Assembly (NCBI GenBank): GCA_900550815.1
Contig: URTW01000134.1
Location: forward strand, 1 to 5,671
DNA length: 5,671 nucleotides
Reading direction: 5' to 3'
Origin: an uncultured Collinsella sp.
GTDB taxonomy: Bacteria > Actinomycetota > Coriobacteriia > Coriobacteriales > Coriobacteriaceae
The notes below the pieces were generated by a model. The model was not told the origin of the DNA. It did no database searches and worked only from the letters and a program-made list of their open reading frames with translations. Within the stretch, counting starts at the first letter, position 1, and each line of letters begins with the position of its first letter. Shown here in pieces: positions 1 to 5,172 of this stretch. A program made the position numbers and the translations under genes.

Positions 1-341
1 AGGGCTGCGATGCCGATGCAGTTATTGCCCGAGTGCTTGACGCGGGCGTTCTGACCCAGCTCGCGCAGGCGGTCCATCTGATCGGGTGTGTAGCCCGTGG
101 TGCCCGAGACCAACGCGGCGCCCGTGCGCTCGACATAGGCGACGACGGCATCGAAGGTCACGACGTTCGAGAAGTCGATGATGACGTCGGCTGCCGGGGC
201 GCTCTCGAGCTCGGACAGCTCAAAACCGATCAGTCCGACGATATCAAAAACGGGCTGCCCGCCGGCGTCGACAATGCCTTCGGCGGTAGTGCGGATGAGC
301 GAGCCCATGCGGCCCGTTCCCATAATGACGGTCTTAATCAA
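1..341 (-). CDS. dapB: 4-hydroxy-tetrahydrodipicolinate reductase, N-terminal part (cut by window edge)
   Basis: Reduces the DapA product to tetrahydrodipicolinate with NAD(P)H in the cytoplasmic DAP/lysine pathway. The visible 113 residues begin LIKTVIMGTGRMGS, a Rossmann start with the Gly-x-Gly-x-x-Gly nucleotide-binding pattern. They continue through VIIDFSN and VSGTTGYT, the conserved DapB segments, to HSGNNCIGIAA, which corresponds to the usual APNFSxGV region. About half of a typical 240-270 residue protein is present; the catalytic and substrate-binding C-terminal domain lies outside the window. I chose the TTG at 341-339 because it gives the canonical N-terminus and has AAGGGAG (357-351) nine nt upstream; no ATG lies earlier in a sensible position. 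The start overlaps the dapA stop (TTGATTAA), so the two are very probably translationally coupled and share the lysine-riboswitch transcript. Family assignment is firm; the start is likely. Confidence 0.93.
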   Translation of the reverse strand, partial: MIKTVIMGTGRMGSLIRTTAEGIVDAGGQPVFDIVGLIGFELSELESAPAADVIIDFSNVVTFDAVVAYVERTGAALVSGTTGYTPDQMDRLRELGQNARVKHSGNNCIGIAA

Positions 342-1224
342 GCGGACCAGCTCCCTTCAGAGCATCGGTAAGTGCGGATCGCGTGTCGTCTGCCATGGGG
401 CACAGCGGCATACGGTAGTTTGCCTCGATTATGCCCATCTGGGCGAGCGCTTCCTTAACGGGGATGGGGTTGACCTCGCTAAAGAGGGCGTTGATGCGCG
501 GCTGGCCGGCAATTTGAATATCGCGGGCGCGTGCCCCGTCACCGTCCAGATAGGCGCGGCACATGTCATGCACGAGCTGCGGCTGACCGTCGGCCCACAC
601 GCTAATGGTGCCCGAGGCGCCCAGGCTCATGAGCGGCACGGTGAGGGCATCCTCACCCGAGTACATGCGGAAGTCGTCGGACAGCAGGTGGGCAATCTTG
701 GCCGCGTAGGCGACGTTGCCCGAGGCTTCCTTAATACCCATGATATTGGGGTGCGCAGCCAAGCGCTCTACGTTGCGCTCGCTGATGCCGCAGCCACAGC
801 GGCCGGGGATGTTGTACAGAATGCAGGGGATGTCCACGGCGGCGGCGACGGTCTTAAAGTGCTGATAGATACCCTCTTCGTTAGACTTGTTGTAGTAGGG
901 GGTAATGAGCAGCAGGCCATCGGCGCCCAAGCCCTGGTAGGAGAGCGACTTGGTCAGCATGGTCTGCGTGGAGTTGGAGCCCGAGACGGCGATGACGGGG
1001 ACGCGTCCTGCAACATGCTTGACCACGGCGGCGACGACGGAGTTGTCCTCGTCATCGGTCATCGTGGCACTCTCACCGGTGGTGCCCAGGGTGAGGATGG
1101 CGTCGGTGCCGTTTTGCAGGTGGAAATCGATAAGGCGCCCAAGCGCGTCAAAGTCGACACTGCCGTCCTTTTTAAACGGAGTGACGAGGGCGACGATTGA
1201 GCCCTCGAGATTGCGGATGTCCAT
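334..1224 (-). CDS. dapA: Possible independently initiated 4-hydroxy-tetrahydrodipicolinate synthase, nested in the LysA-DapA frame
   Basis: This is the DapA half of the fusion read from its own ATG, giving 296 residues, which is the normal stand-alone DapA length. Aligned by eye to E. coli DapA with a constant offset of 477 (fusion numbering), the active site is complete: T521 (Thr44), Y584 (Tyr107), Y610 (Tyr133), R615 (Arg138) and K638 (Lys161), in the motifs GTTGES, TPYYNK, YNIPGR and GIKEA. A perfect AAGGAG lies six nt before the ATG, far better than the site ahead of lysA, so separate initiation is likely even though the upstream frame reads straight through. The lysine-site positions His53, His56 and Glu84 of E. 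coli are D530, D533 and T561 here, suggesting weak or no lysine feedback on the enzyme. Whether the cell makes the fusion, free DapA or both cannot be decided from sequence. Confidence 0.72.
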   Translation of the reverse strand: MDIRNLEGSIVALVTPFKKDGSVDFDALGRLIDFHLQNGTDAILTLGTTGESATMTDDEDNSVVAAVVKHVAGRVPVIAVSGSNSTQTMLTKSLSYQGLGADGLLLITPYYNKSNEEGIYQHFKTVAAAVDIPCILYNIPGRCGCGISERNVERLAAHPNIMGIKEASGNVAYAAKIAHLLSDDFRMYSGEDALTVPLMSLGASGTISVWADGQPQLVHDMCRAYLDGDGARARDIQIAGQPRINALFSEVNPIPVKEALAQMGIIEANYRMPLCPMADDTRSALTDALKGAGPLD

Positions 1225-2643
1225 GTTCTTCTCCTTCGCCTCCGCGATCTGGATGCGTTTGTTCCATTGAGCTGCGACTGCCAGACGCTCGTCTTGGGCG
1301 CGGCGGCGGGCACTTTCGGCGCGCGACTTGGCCAGCAGCTCGCGGCCGCACGGCAGCACGTCGAGCGTGGCAAAGTAATCGCCCGGGCGCTCGGCGCGGC
1401 GGATGAGGTCGGCCGCGCCATCGGGGCGCAGCAGGACCTCGGCCGAGCGCAGCCGTCCGTTGTAGTTGTAGCCCATGGAGTAGCCATGCGCACCGGTATC
1501 GTGGATTACAAGCAGGTCACCCATGTCGATATGCGGCAGCTTGCGATCGATAGCGATCTTGTCGTTGTTCTCGCATAGGTTGCCCGTGATGTCATAGGTG
1601 TTCGTGACGGGCGCTGTGGCCTTGTCGGCGCCGCTCGGCTGACCCATCACCGTGATGTGGTGGTAAGCGCCATACATGGCAGGGCGGATCAGATCGACAG
1701 CGCTTGCATCGACACCGATATAGTCCTTGTAGATCTGCTTCTCGTGGATGGCCTTGGTGACCAGGCAGCCGTAGGGGCCCATCATAAAGCGGCCCATCTC
1801 GGTGCAGATGGCCACATCGTCCATACCGGCGGGAACCAGGATCTCGTCGTAGGCCGTGTGCACCCCCTCGCCGATGGCGTGAATGTCGTTGGCCTGCTGC
1901 TCGGGCAGGTAGGGGATACCGACACCGCCGGACAGATTGATGAAGGCGACGTGTGCGCCGGTCTCGCGCTCCAGGCGTACGGCAAGCTCAAAGAGGATGC
2001 GCGCGAGCTTGGGGTAGTAGTCGTTGGTGACAGTGTTGCTGGCAAGGAATGCGTGGATGCCAAAGTCCTCGGCGCCCTTGGCCTTGAGCATGCGGAAGGC
2101 CTCGAAGAGCTGCTCGGTGGTCATGCCGTACTTGGAGTCGCCCGGGTTGTCCATGATGCCGTTGGAGAGCTGGAACAGACCGCCTGGATTAAAGCGGCAG
2201 CTGCCCGTCTTGGGGATGGGCCCCGCCACGCGCTCAAAGAACTCGATGTGGCTGATGTCGTCAAAGTTGACGATGGCGCCCAACTTGTCGGCGAGCTCAA
2301 AGTCGGCAGCCGGCGTGTCGTTGGACGAGAACATGATGTCGTGTCCCGTGATACCCAGCGATCGGGCGATCATGAGCTCGGTATAGCTCGAGCAATCGCA
2401 GCCGCAGCCGTATTCGTTGAGAATGGAGATGAGCGCCGGGTTGGGATTGGCCTTGACGGCAAAGTATTCCTTAAAGCCCGGGTTCCATGCAAAGGCGTCG
2501 CGCACTTCTTGCATGTTGCGGCGGATGCCCGCCTCGTCGTATAGATGAAACGGCGTGGGGAACTGCTCGACGATATGCTCGAGTGTCTCTTTGTCCACAA
2601 ACGGCTGCTTGGCCGCATATGCCTCGTTGGGGGTCAATGCCAT
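334..2643 (-). CDS. lysA-dapA: Diaminopimelate decarboxylase fused in frame to 4-hydroxy-tetrahydrodipicolinate synthase (LysA-DapA)
   Basis: One 769-codon frame with two full enzymes. Residues 1 to about 429 are a fold-type III PLP decarboxylase (meso-DAP to lysine). The Schiff-base lysine is K64 in FAVKAN. SKYG (170-173), the glycine-rich SGGVGIPY (238-245), EMGR (282-285), catalytic C357 in LCENND and the NYNGRLRSAEVL end (393-404) are all present. Residues about 430-473 are an Arg/Ala/Glu/Lys-rich, probably helical linker. Residues 474-769 are a class I aldolase of DapA type (aspartate semialdehyde plus pyruvate), with the Schiff-base lysine at K638. I found no stop between the parts. The ATG at 2643 has GAGG ten nt upstream and gives the expected LysA N-terminus. 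LysA catalyses the last lysine step and DapA the first committed one, so the fusion brackets the pathway. I know aspartate kinase-LysA fusions but do not recall LysA-DapA. A lost stop or sequencing error is the alternative; intact codons across the linker argue against it. Confidence 0.92.
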   Translation of the reverse strand: MALTPNEAYAAKQPFVDKETLEHIVEQFPTPFHLYDEAGIRRNMQEVRDAFAWNPGFKEYFAVKANPNPALISILNEYGCGCDCSSYTELMIARSLGITGHDIMFSSNDTPAADFELADKLGAIVNFDDISHIEFFERVAGPIPKTGSCRFNPGGLFQLSNGIMDNPGDSKYGMTTEQLFEAFRMLKAKGAEDFGIHAFLASNTVTNDYYPKLARILFELAVRLERETGAHVAFINLSGGVGIPYLPEQQANDIHAIGEGVHTAYDEILVPAGMDDVAICTEMGRFMMGPYGCLVTKAIHEKQIYKDYIGVDASAVDLIRPAMYGAYHHITVMGQPSGADKATAPVTNTYDITGNLCENNDKIAIDRKLPHIDMGDLLVIHDTGAHGYSMGYNYNGRLRSAEVLLRPDGAADLIRRAERPGDYFATLDVLPCGRELLAKSRAESARRRAQDERLAVAAQWNKRIQIAEAKEKNMDIRNLEGSIVALVTPFKKDGSVDFDALGRLIDFHLQNGTDAILTLGTTGESATMTDDEDNSVVAAVVKHVAGRVPVIAVSGSNSTQTMLTKSLSYQGLGADGLLLITPYYNKSNEEGIYQHFKTVAAAVDIPCILYNIPGRCGCGISERNVERLAAHPNIMGIKEASGNVAYAAKIAHLLSDDFRMYSGEDALTVPLMSLGASGTISVWADGQPQLVHDMCRAYLDGDGARARDIQIAGQPRINALFSEVNPIPVKEALAQMGIIEANYRMPLCPMADDTRSALTDALKGAGPLD
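351..357 (-). promoter_or_regulatory. dapB ribosome binding site inside the dapA 3' end
   Basis: AAGGGAG at 357-351 lies nine nt before the TTG at 341. It decides the dapB start and is embedded in the last codons of dapA, so dapB translation depends on ribosomes finishing dapA or re-initiating there. Confidence 0.75.
1225..1236 (-). promoter_or_regulatory. Strong internal ribosome binding site ahead of the DapA methionine
   Basis: Reading the minus strand, AAGGAG occupies 1236-1231, then six nt (AAGAAC), then ATG at 1224. Sequence and spacing are near ideal for initiation. The site lies inside the lysA-dapA frame, where it encodes AKEKN of the linker. It is the main reason to expect free DapA in addition to the fusion. 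Confidence 0.8.
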
Positions 2644-2653
2644 GTCCCGTAAA

Positions 2654-2721
2654 CCTCGCTATCCAGACGGCGCCATCTGCGCATCGAATCCGCATAGCGT
2701 GGACCCAATGTCCGGATAGCG
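2654..2721 (-). promoter_or_regulatory. Expression platform of the lysine riboswitch acting on the lysA Shine-Dalgarno
   Basis: Three related segments compete. CGCTATCCGGAC (2721-2710) contains the 3' strand of aptamer helix P1. CCACGCTAT (2702-2694) repeats its CGCTAT core. GTCTGGATAGCGAGG (2668-2654) ends in the lysA Shine-Dalgarno GAGG. The first segment pairs with GTCTGGATAGCG over 12 bp with one G-U, leaving AGG free. The second pairs with ATAGCGAGG over 8 of 9 positions and covers the GAGG. I infer that lysine-bound P1 takes the first segment, so the second masks the ribosome site (OFF). Without lysine the first segment pairs downstream and exposes it (ON). I see no U-tract terminator, so translational control is favoured. 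The pairings are visible; the switching order is inference. Confidence 0.65.
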
Positions 2722-2871
2722 CTCCCGCATTGCTGCAGACAGTCCTGTGGGTGTTTCCCGCAGGCCCACCAGGTTGTTCGCGCCCGAAAAGCCCAGTTCG
2801 GCGGGTTTCGCCTCCCCACGGGGTCAAAGCCTGCCGGCTCGCCCGCGGTTCTTCGTGCCCGCGCCTCTATC
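2715..2871 (-). promoter_or_regulatory. Lysine riboswitch (L-box) aptamer upstream of lysA-dapA-dapB
   Basis: Reading the minus strand, the leader opens with GATAGAGGCGCG (2871-2860), matching the L-box 5' core as I recall it from B. subtilis lysC. Further conserved elements follow in order: GGGGAGGCG, CGCCGAA, CCTGG, AGGACTGTC, then GGGAGCGCTATC. GATAG (2871-2867) pairs with CTATC (2719-2715) to close P1. A GTGGG/CCCAC hairpin fits P4 and CTGC/GCGG fits P5. P2 is shorter than in B. subtilis, and I could not fold P3 convincingly by eye. L-box RNAs bind lysine and turn off lysine synthesis or transport genes, which matches the lysA, dapA and dapB cargo. A covariance-model search for the lysine riboswitch family would settle it. 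Confidence 0.88.
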
Positions 2872-2882
2872 AAGTGGTAACG

Positions 2883-2911
2883 ACCCTACCACGTTGCACT
2901 TTAGCAAACAA
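2883..2911 (-). promoter_or_regulatory. Putative promoter for the lysine operon
   Basis: On the minus strand TTGTTT (2911-2906), a 17-nt spacer and TAGGGT (2888-2883) form a housekeeping-sigma-like pair. The predicted start falls around 2875, a few nt before the first paired base of the riboswitch, which is where one would expect it. The -35 match is only moderate. Confidence 0.5.
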
Positions 2912-2928
2912 GAGTATTCGTATATAAC
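2901..2928 (+). promoter_or_regulatory. Putative promoter for the M20 amidohydrolase gene
   Basis: TTAGCA (2901-2906), a 16-nt spacer and TATAAC (2923-2928) give a plausible plus-strand promoter with a start near 2935 and a leader of about 87 nt. Its -35 box touches the -35 box of the divergent lysA promoter (2906-2911). Assigned by consensus only. Confidence 0.45.
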
Positions 2929-3009
2929 GTTTAAAAAATGCAGCAATATGCTGGAAACATGTGTGCCACAATCCTGTATCACAATAAGTTGCAACAGATA
3001 TGCCTCACG

Positions 3010-3015
3010 AAGGGA
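3010..3015 (+). promoter_or_regulatory. Ribosome binding site deciding the amidohydrolase start
   Basis: AAGGGA lies six nt before ATG 3022. The upstream in-frame ATG at 2938 has an A/T-rich lead-in without such a site and lies almost at the predicted transcription start, so 3022 is preferred. Confidence 0.7.
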
Positions 3016-3021
3016 TCCTCT

Positions 3022-4209
3022 ATGACCGAGCTCCAAGAACTCCGTCGCTATCGCCGCGATCTCCATCGCATTCCGGAGCTCGATTTCGATCTTCCGCAAA
3101 CCATTGCCTATATCGAGGGCGTGTTGGCACCGCTCACCTGCGAAGTGACCCATCCGTGCCCCAACTGCGTCTGTGCTTTCTTCGACGCCGGCGTTGATGC
3201 CGCGCATGCCACGGCGATTCGCGCCGATATGGATGCGCTGCCCATCGCGGAGGCGACGGGAGCGGCCTTTGCCTCGACCCATCCCGGCAAGATGCATGCT
3301 TGCGGACATGACGGACACATGGCCATGGCGCTTGCCGCCGCGACGTATGTCGACCGTACGATTCGCGAACAGCCGGGCGCCATTAGGCGCAACGTTCTCT
3401 TTGTGTTCCAGCCGGCCGAGGAAACGACCGGTGGTGCCAAGACGGTATGCGAGAGCGGCGTGTTCGAATGCTATGGGGTCGACCGCATTTTTGGCTTTCA
3501 CGTGTGGTCCGATCTGCCTGCCGGCACGTTGGCGAGCTGTTCCGGCCCACTGCTGGCGCGTTCGAGCGAGACGCATATCCATATTCGCGGTACGAGTATC
3601 CATATTGCTAAGACCTATGGTGTGCCGGTCGAGGAGTCGCACGATGCCGCGTTGGCGGCAGCGAAGTTTCTGGTTGCCGAGCGCGAGCTGATGGACGAGC
3701 TGGGCACCGACGAGCCCTGTATCGGCAAGTTTGGTCTGTTGCAGGCCGGTACGGTCTGCAACGCGGTGGCGGGGGAGGCCCATGTTGCCGGCAGCCTGCG
3801 TGTGTTTACGGACGACATGTTCGACCGGGCACGCGAGGGCGTGCGCCGTGTGCTCGACGAGGCGTGCACCGCAACGGGCTGCACGTACGATCTCGACTTT
3901 GCCGAGGGCTATCCGCCGGTCGACAACGACCCCGAGCTATTTGCCAATGTCGCGCCTGCCTTGCCTGAGCTGCAGCTCGTGGATGAGCCTTTGCTGATTT
4001 CCGAGGACTTCGCCTTTTACCAGCGCCACCTGCCGGGCGTGTTCTTCTTGCTGGGCACGGGTGTGCCAGAGGGGCAAGAAAACCCGATTGACGCTGATGG
4101 CTGCCCAGCCTATGCGATGAGCGCTCTTCACACTGATACCATGCTCTTTGACGAGGAAATCCTGCTCAAAGGCCTCGATGTCTACAAACGATTGCTTAAC
4201 TTGGAGTGA
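3022..4209 (+). CDS. M20D family metallo-amidohydrolase, probable N-acetyl-diaminopimelate deacetylase
   Basis: A 395-residue cytoplasmic two-metal amidohydrolase of normal family length. All M20 ligands are visible: C94 and H96 in HACGHDGH, catalytic E133 and ligand E134 in QPAEE, H160 in GFHVW and H370 in ALHTD. RADMDALPI (67-75) and SEDFAFYQRHLPG (327-339) are also typical. The lid/dimer domain carries GTSIHIAK (190-197) where many relatives have GxGGHA. The frame is open from an ATG at 2938, but I start at 3022: AAGGGA (3010-3015) lies six nt upstream, and MTELQELRRYRRDLHRIPEL matches the family N-terminus, whereas the 28 earlier residues do not. From memory it resembles B. subtilis YkuR, which removes the acetyl group from N-acetyl-LL-DAP. 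Divergence from a lysine operon supports that role. Hippurate or other N-acyl-amino-acid hydrolases are the alternative, since substrate cannot be read from the metal site. Confidence 0.85.
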   Translation: MTELQELRRYRRDLHRIPELDFDLPQTIAYIEGVLAPLTCEVTHPCPNCVCAFFDAGVDAAHATAIRADMDALPIAEATGAAFASTHPGKMHACGHDGHMAMALAAATYVDRTIREQPGAIRRNVLFVFQPAEETTGGAKTVCESGVFECYGVDRIFGFHVWSDLPAGTLASCSGPLLARSSETHIHIRGTSIHIAKTYGVPVEESHDAALAAAKFLVAERELMDELGTDEPCIGKFGLLQAGTVCNAVAGEAHVAGSLRVFTDDMFDRAREGVRRVLDEACTATGCTYDLDFAEGYPPVDNDPELFANVAPALPELQLVDEPLLISEDFAFYQRHLPGVFFLLGTGVPEGQENPIDADGCPAYAMSALHTDTMLFDEEILLKGLDVYKRLLNLE

Positions 4210-4211
4210 TG

Positions 4212-4532
4212 ATGAAGCGCCGACAGACTGCCGTGTATAGTCCTGGTGGGTGCGGGTGCGGCTTGCTGCTGCTCCCGGTTATTGCTGTGAGCATTGGCGT
4301 GATGTTTGCGCTTGCTGGACTGGCCGCAGCGGCACTTGTGCTGTTGATTGTGGCCATTGGCGTGACGATTTGGCTTTGCCGCAATCGCGAGCAACGCCGT
4401 GCCGACGGTAAAACCACTGTCGGCTGGGTCGTCTTCCTGATTATTGCGTACCCGCTGAGTGCCAGCTACCTGGTGTTCTTTGTCCTGTTGATGATCAGCG
4501 CCTTTACTGGGGAATCCGTAACGGTGGGTTGA
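4212..4532 (+). CDS. Small hydrophobic membrane protein of unknown function
   Basis: A 106-residue protein I do not recognise. After a basic start (MKRRQTAVYSPGG) comes CGCG at residues 14-17. Two closely packed hydrophobic stretches follow (about 18-38 and 38-56), then a basic loop (RNREQRRADGK, 57-67). A further hydrophobic run (about 70-98) contains a proline near 81 and may be one long or two short helices. By the positive-inside rule the N-terminus and central loop should face the cytoplasm. Translation starts within the stop of the amidohydrolase gene. GGAG (4203-4206) is five nt before ATG 4212; ATG 4209 and GTG 4206 are in-frame alternatives adding one or two residues. This tight coupling suggests co-expression with the amidohydrolase, but no functional link can be shown. 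Confidence 0.7.
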   Translation: MKRRQTAVYSPGGCGCGLLLLPVIAVSIGVMFALAGLAAAALVLLIVAIGVTIWLCRNREQRRADGKTTVGWVVFLIIAYPLSASYLVFFVLLMISAFTGESVTVG

Positions 4533-4637
4533 CGCGCTGCCAGCAGACGGTTGCGCAAAGTGCGTTTGCTCGGCGTTTGGATAACTGCATTGGCCGTTTA
4601 CTGCAGCCTTAGCTCTCAGCTAATGAATTCAAGTTCA
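4533..4637 (+). other. Intergenic spacer with a short palindrome, no gene
   Basis: The spacer between the small membrane protein and the hairpin holds TTAGCT-CTC-AGCTAA (4609-4623) and a weak GCAAA/TTTGC hairpin (4555-4569). Neither is followed by a T-run, so no terminator is supported. A promoter for the downstream pair probably lies here, with TTTACT (4597-4602) and TAATGA (4621-4626) as a poor candidate pair. Confidence 0.4.
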
Positions 4638-4691
4638 ATCCTTTCTACGATGTGCTGTAAGCCGGCGCGGTAGCCGGATCGTAGGAAGGAT
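4638..4691 (+). promoter_or_regulatory. Long RNA hairpin enclosing the ribosome binding site of the FxLYD gene
   Basis: ATCCTTTCTACGAT (4638-4651) pairs with ATCGTAGGAAGGAT (4678-4691) over all 14 positions, one being a wobble. CCGGC (4662-4666) pairs with GCCGG (4673-4677) directly stacked on the 3' arm. Together they form 19 bp with a ten-nt bulge on the 5' side (4652-4661) and a six-nt loop (4667-4672). The 3' arm contains GGAAGG (4684-4689), the only Shine-Dalgarno for ATG 4697, so the fold would mask it. The structure is seen in the sequence; a regulatory role is inferred. No T-run follows, so it is not a terminator. Confidence 0.65.
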
Positions 4692-4696
4692 GAATA

Positions 4697-5140
4697 ATGG
4701 CAAAAGAGGGAAAGAAGCCGATCGGCAAGATTGTCCTAGGCGTCATCGTGGTGCTGGTTATCGTCGGTGCCGTGGGCTCTATGGGTGGCAATTCAACCGA
4801 TTCGTCTGCGAGCGATTCGGCAAAACCTGCCGAGACGACACAGCAGGCTGAGGAGCAAAAAGAACCGCAAGAACCGTATGCCATTGCTGATGAGGCTGAA
4901 GACACCTCCAATCAGTTTGCCTATAAGATCACGGGCACGCTGACCAATAACACGGACAAGGAAAAGAGCTACATTCAGATTGAGTATGTTCTGTATGATG
5001 CCGATGGCAACCAGGTTGGAACGGCTCTTGCAAACACCAATCATCTGAAGGCGGGCGGCTCCTGGAAGTTCGAGGCGCTGGGTACAGTGTCTCCCGACCA
5101 GGTTGCTAGCTGGGAGCGTTCGGACGTAAGTGGTTTCTAG
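4697..5140 (+). CDS. Membrane-anchored FxLYD-domain protein
   Basis: 147 residues. A short basic N-terminus (MAKEGKKPIGK) is followed by one hydrophobic helix (about 12-30). A low-complexity Ser/Thr/Glu/Gln/Pro linker (about 31-62) follows. A small beta-rich domain (about 70-130) carries TLTNNTDKEKSYIQIEYVLYDADGN... with the VLYD core at 98-101 and LKAGGSWKFEA at 117-127, the hallmark of the bacterial FxLYD domain. Proteins of this type are usually tethered outside the membrane; I see no lipobox cysteine, so the helix is an uncleaved anchor or signal. The function of FxLYD domains is not established. The gene starts seven nt after GGAAGG, which lies inside the long hairpin. The HTH gene follows after 32 nt with no terminator, so they probably share a transcript. 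Confidence 0.8.
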   Translation: MAKEGKKPIGKIVLGVIVVLVIVGAVGSMGGNSTDSSASDSAKPAETTQQAEEQKEPQEPYAIADEAEDTSNQFAYKITGTLTNNTDKEKSYIQIEYVLYDADGNQVGTALANTNHLKAGGSWKFEALGTVSPDQVASWERSDVSGF

Positions 5141-5172
5141 CATGTTGCATGCACTGGGGGAGGTGAAGCCGT

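Noticed and set aside
178..1200. Long plus-strand open frame (340 codons) opposite dapA/dapB
   Set aside because: It lies antisense to well-recognised DapA and DapB and its translation is low-complexity Gly/Val/Ala/Asp typical of a GC-rich shadow frame.
1657..2544. Long plus-strand open frame (295 codons) opposite lysA
   Set aside because: It is antisense to conserved LysA motifs, has no family features and no convincing ribosome site.
2644..2871. Rho-independent terminator in the lysA leader
   Set aside because: No U-tract follows any strong hairpin on the minus strand before the lysA start, so translational control was preferred.
2487..2927. Plus-strand frame spanning the lysA 5' end and leader
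   Set aside because: It overlaps conserved LysA N-terminus and the riboswitch on the opposite strand; no recognisable domain.
2938..3021. 28-residue N-terminal extension of the amidohydrolase from ATG 2938
   Set aside because: No Shine-Dalgarno before it, it starts almost at the predicted transcription start, and the extension does not resemble the family or a signal peptide.
2824..3783. Minus-strand frame (319 codons) opposite the amidohydrolase and its leader
   Set aside because: It covers the riboswitch and the antisense of a clear M20 enzyme; composition is Arg/Gly/His-rich noise.
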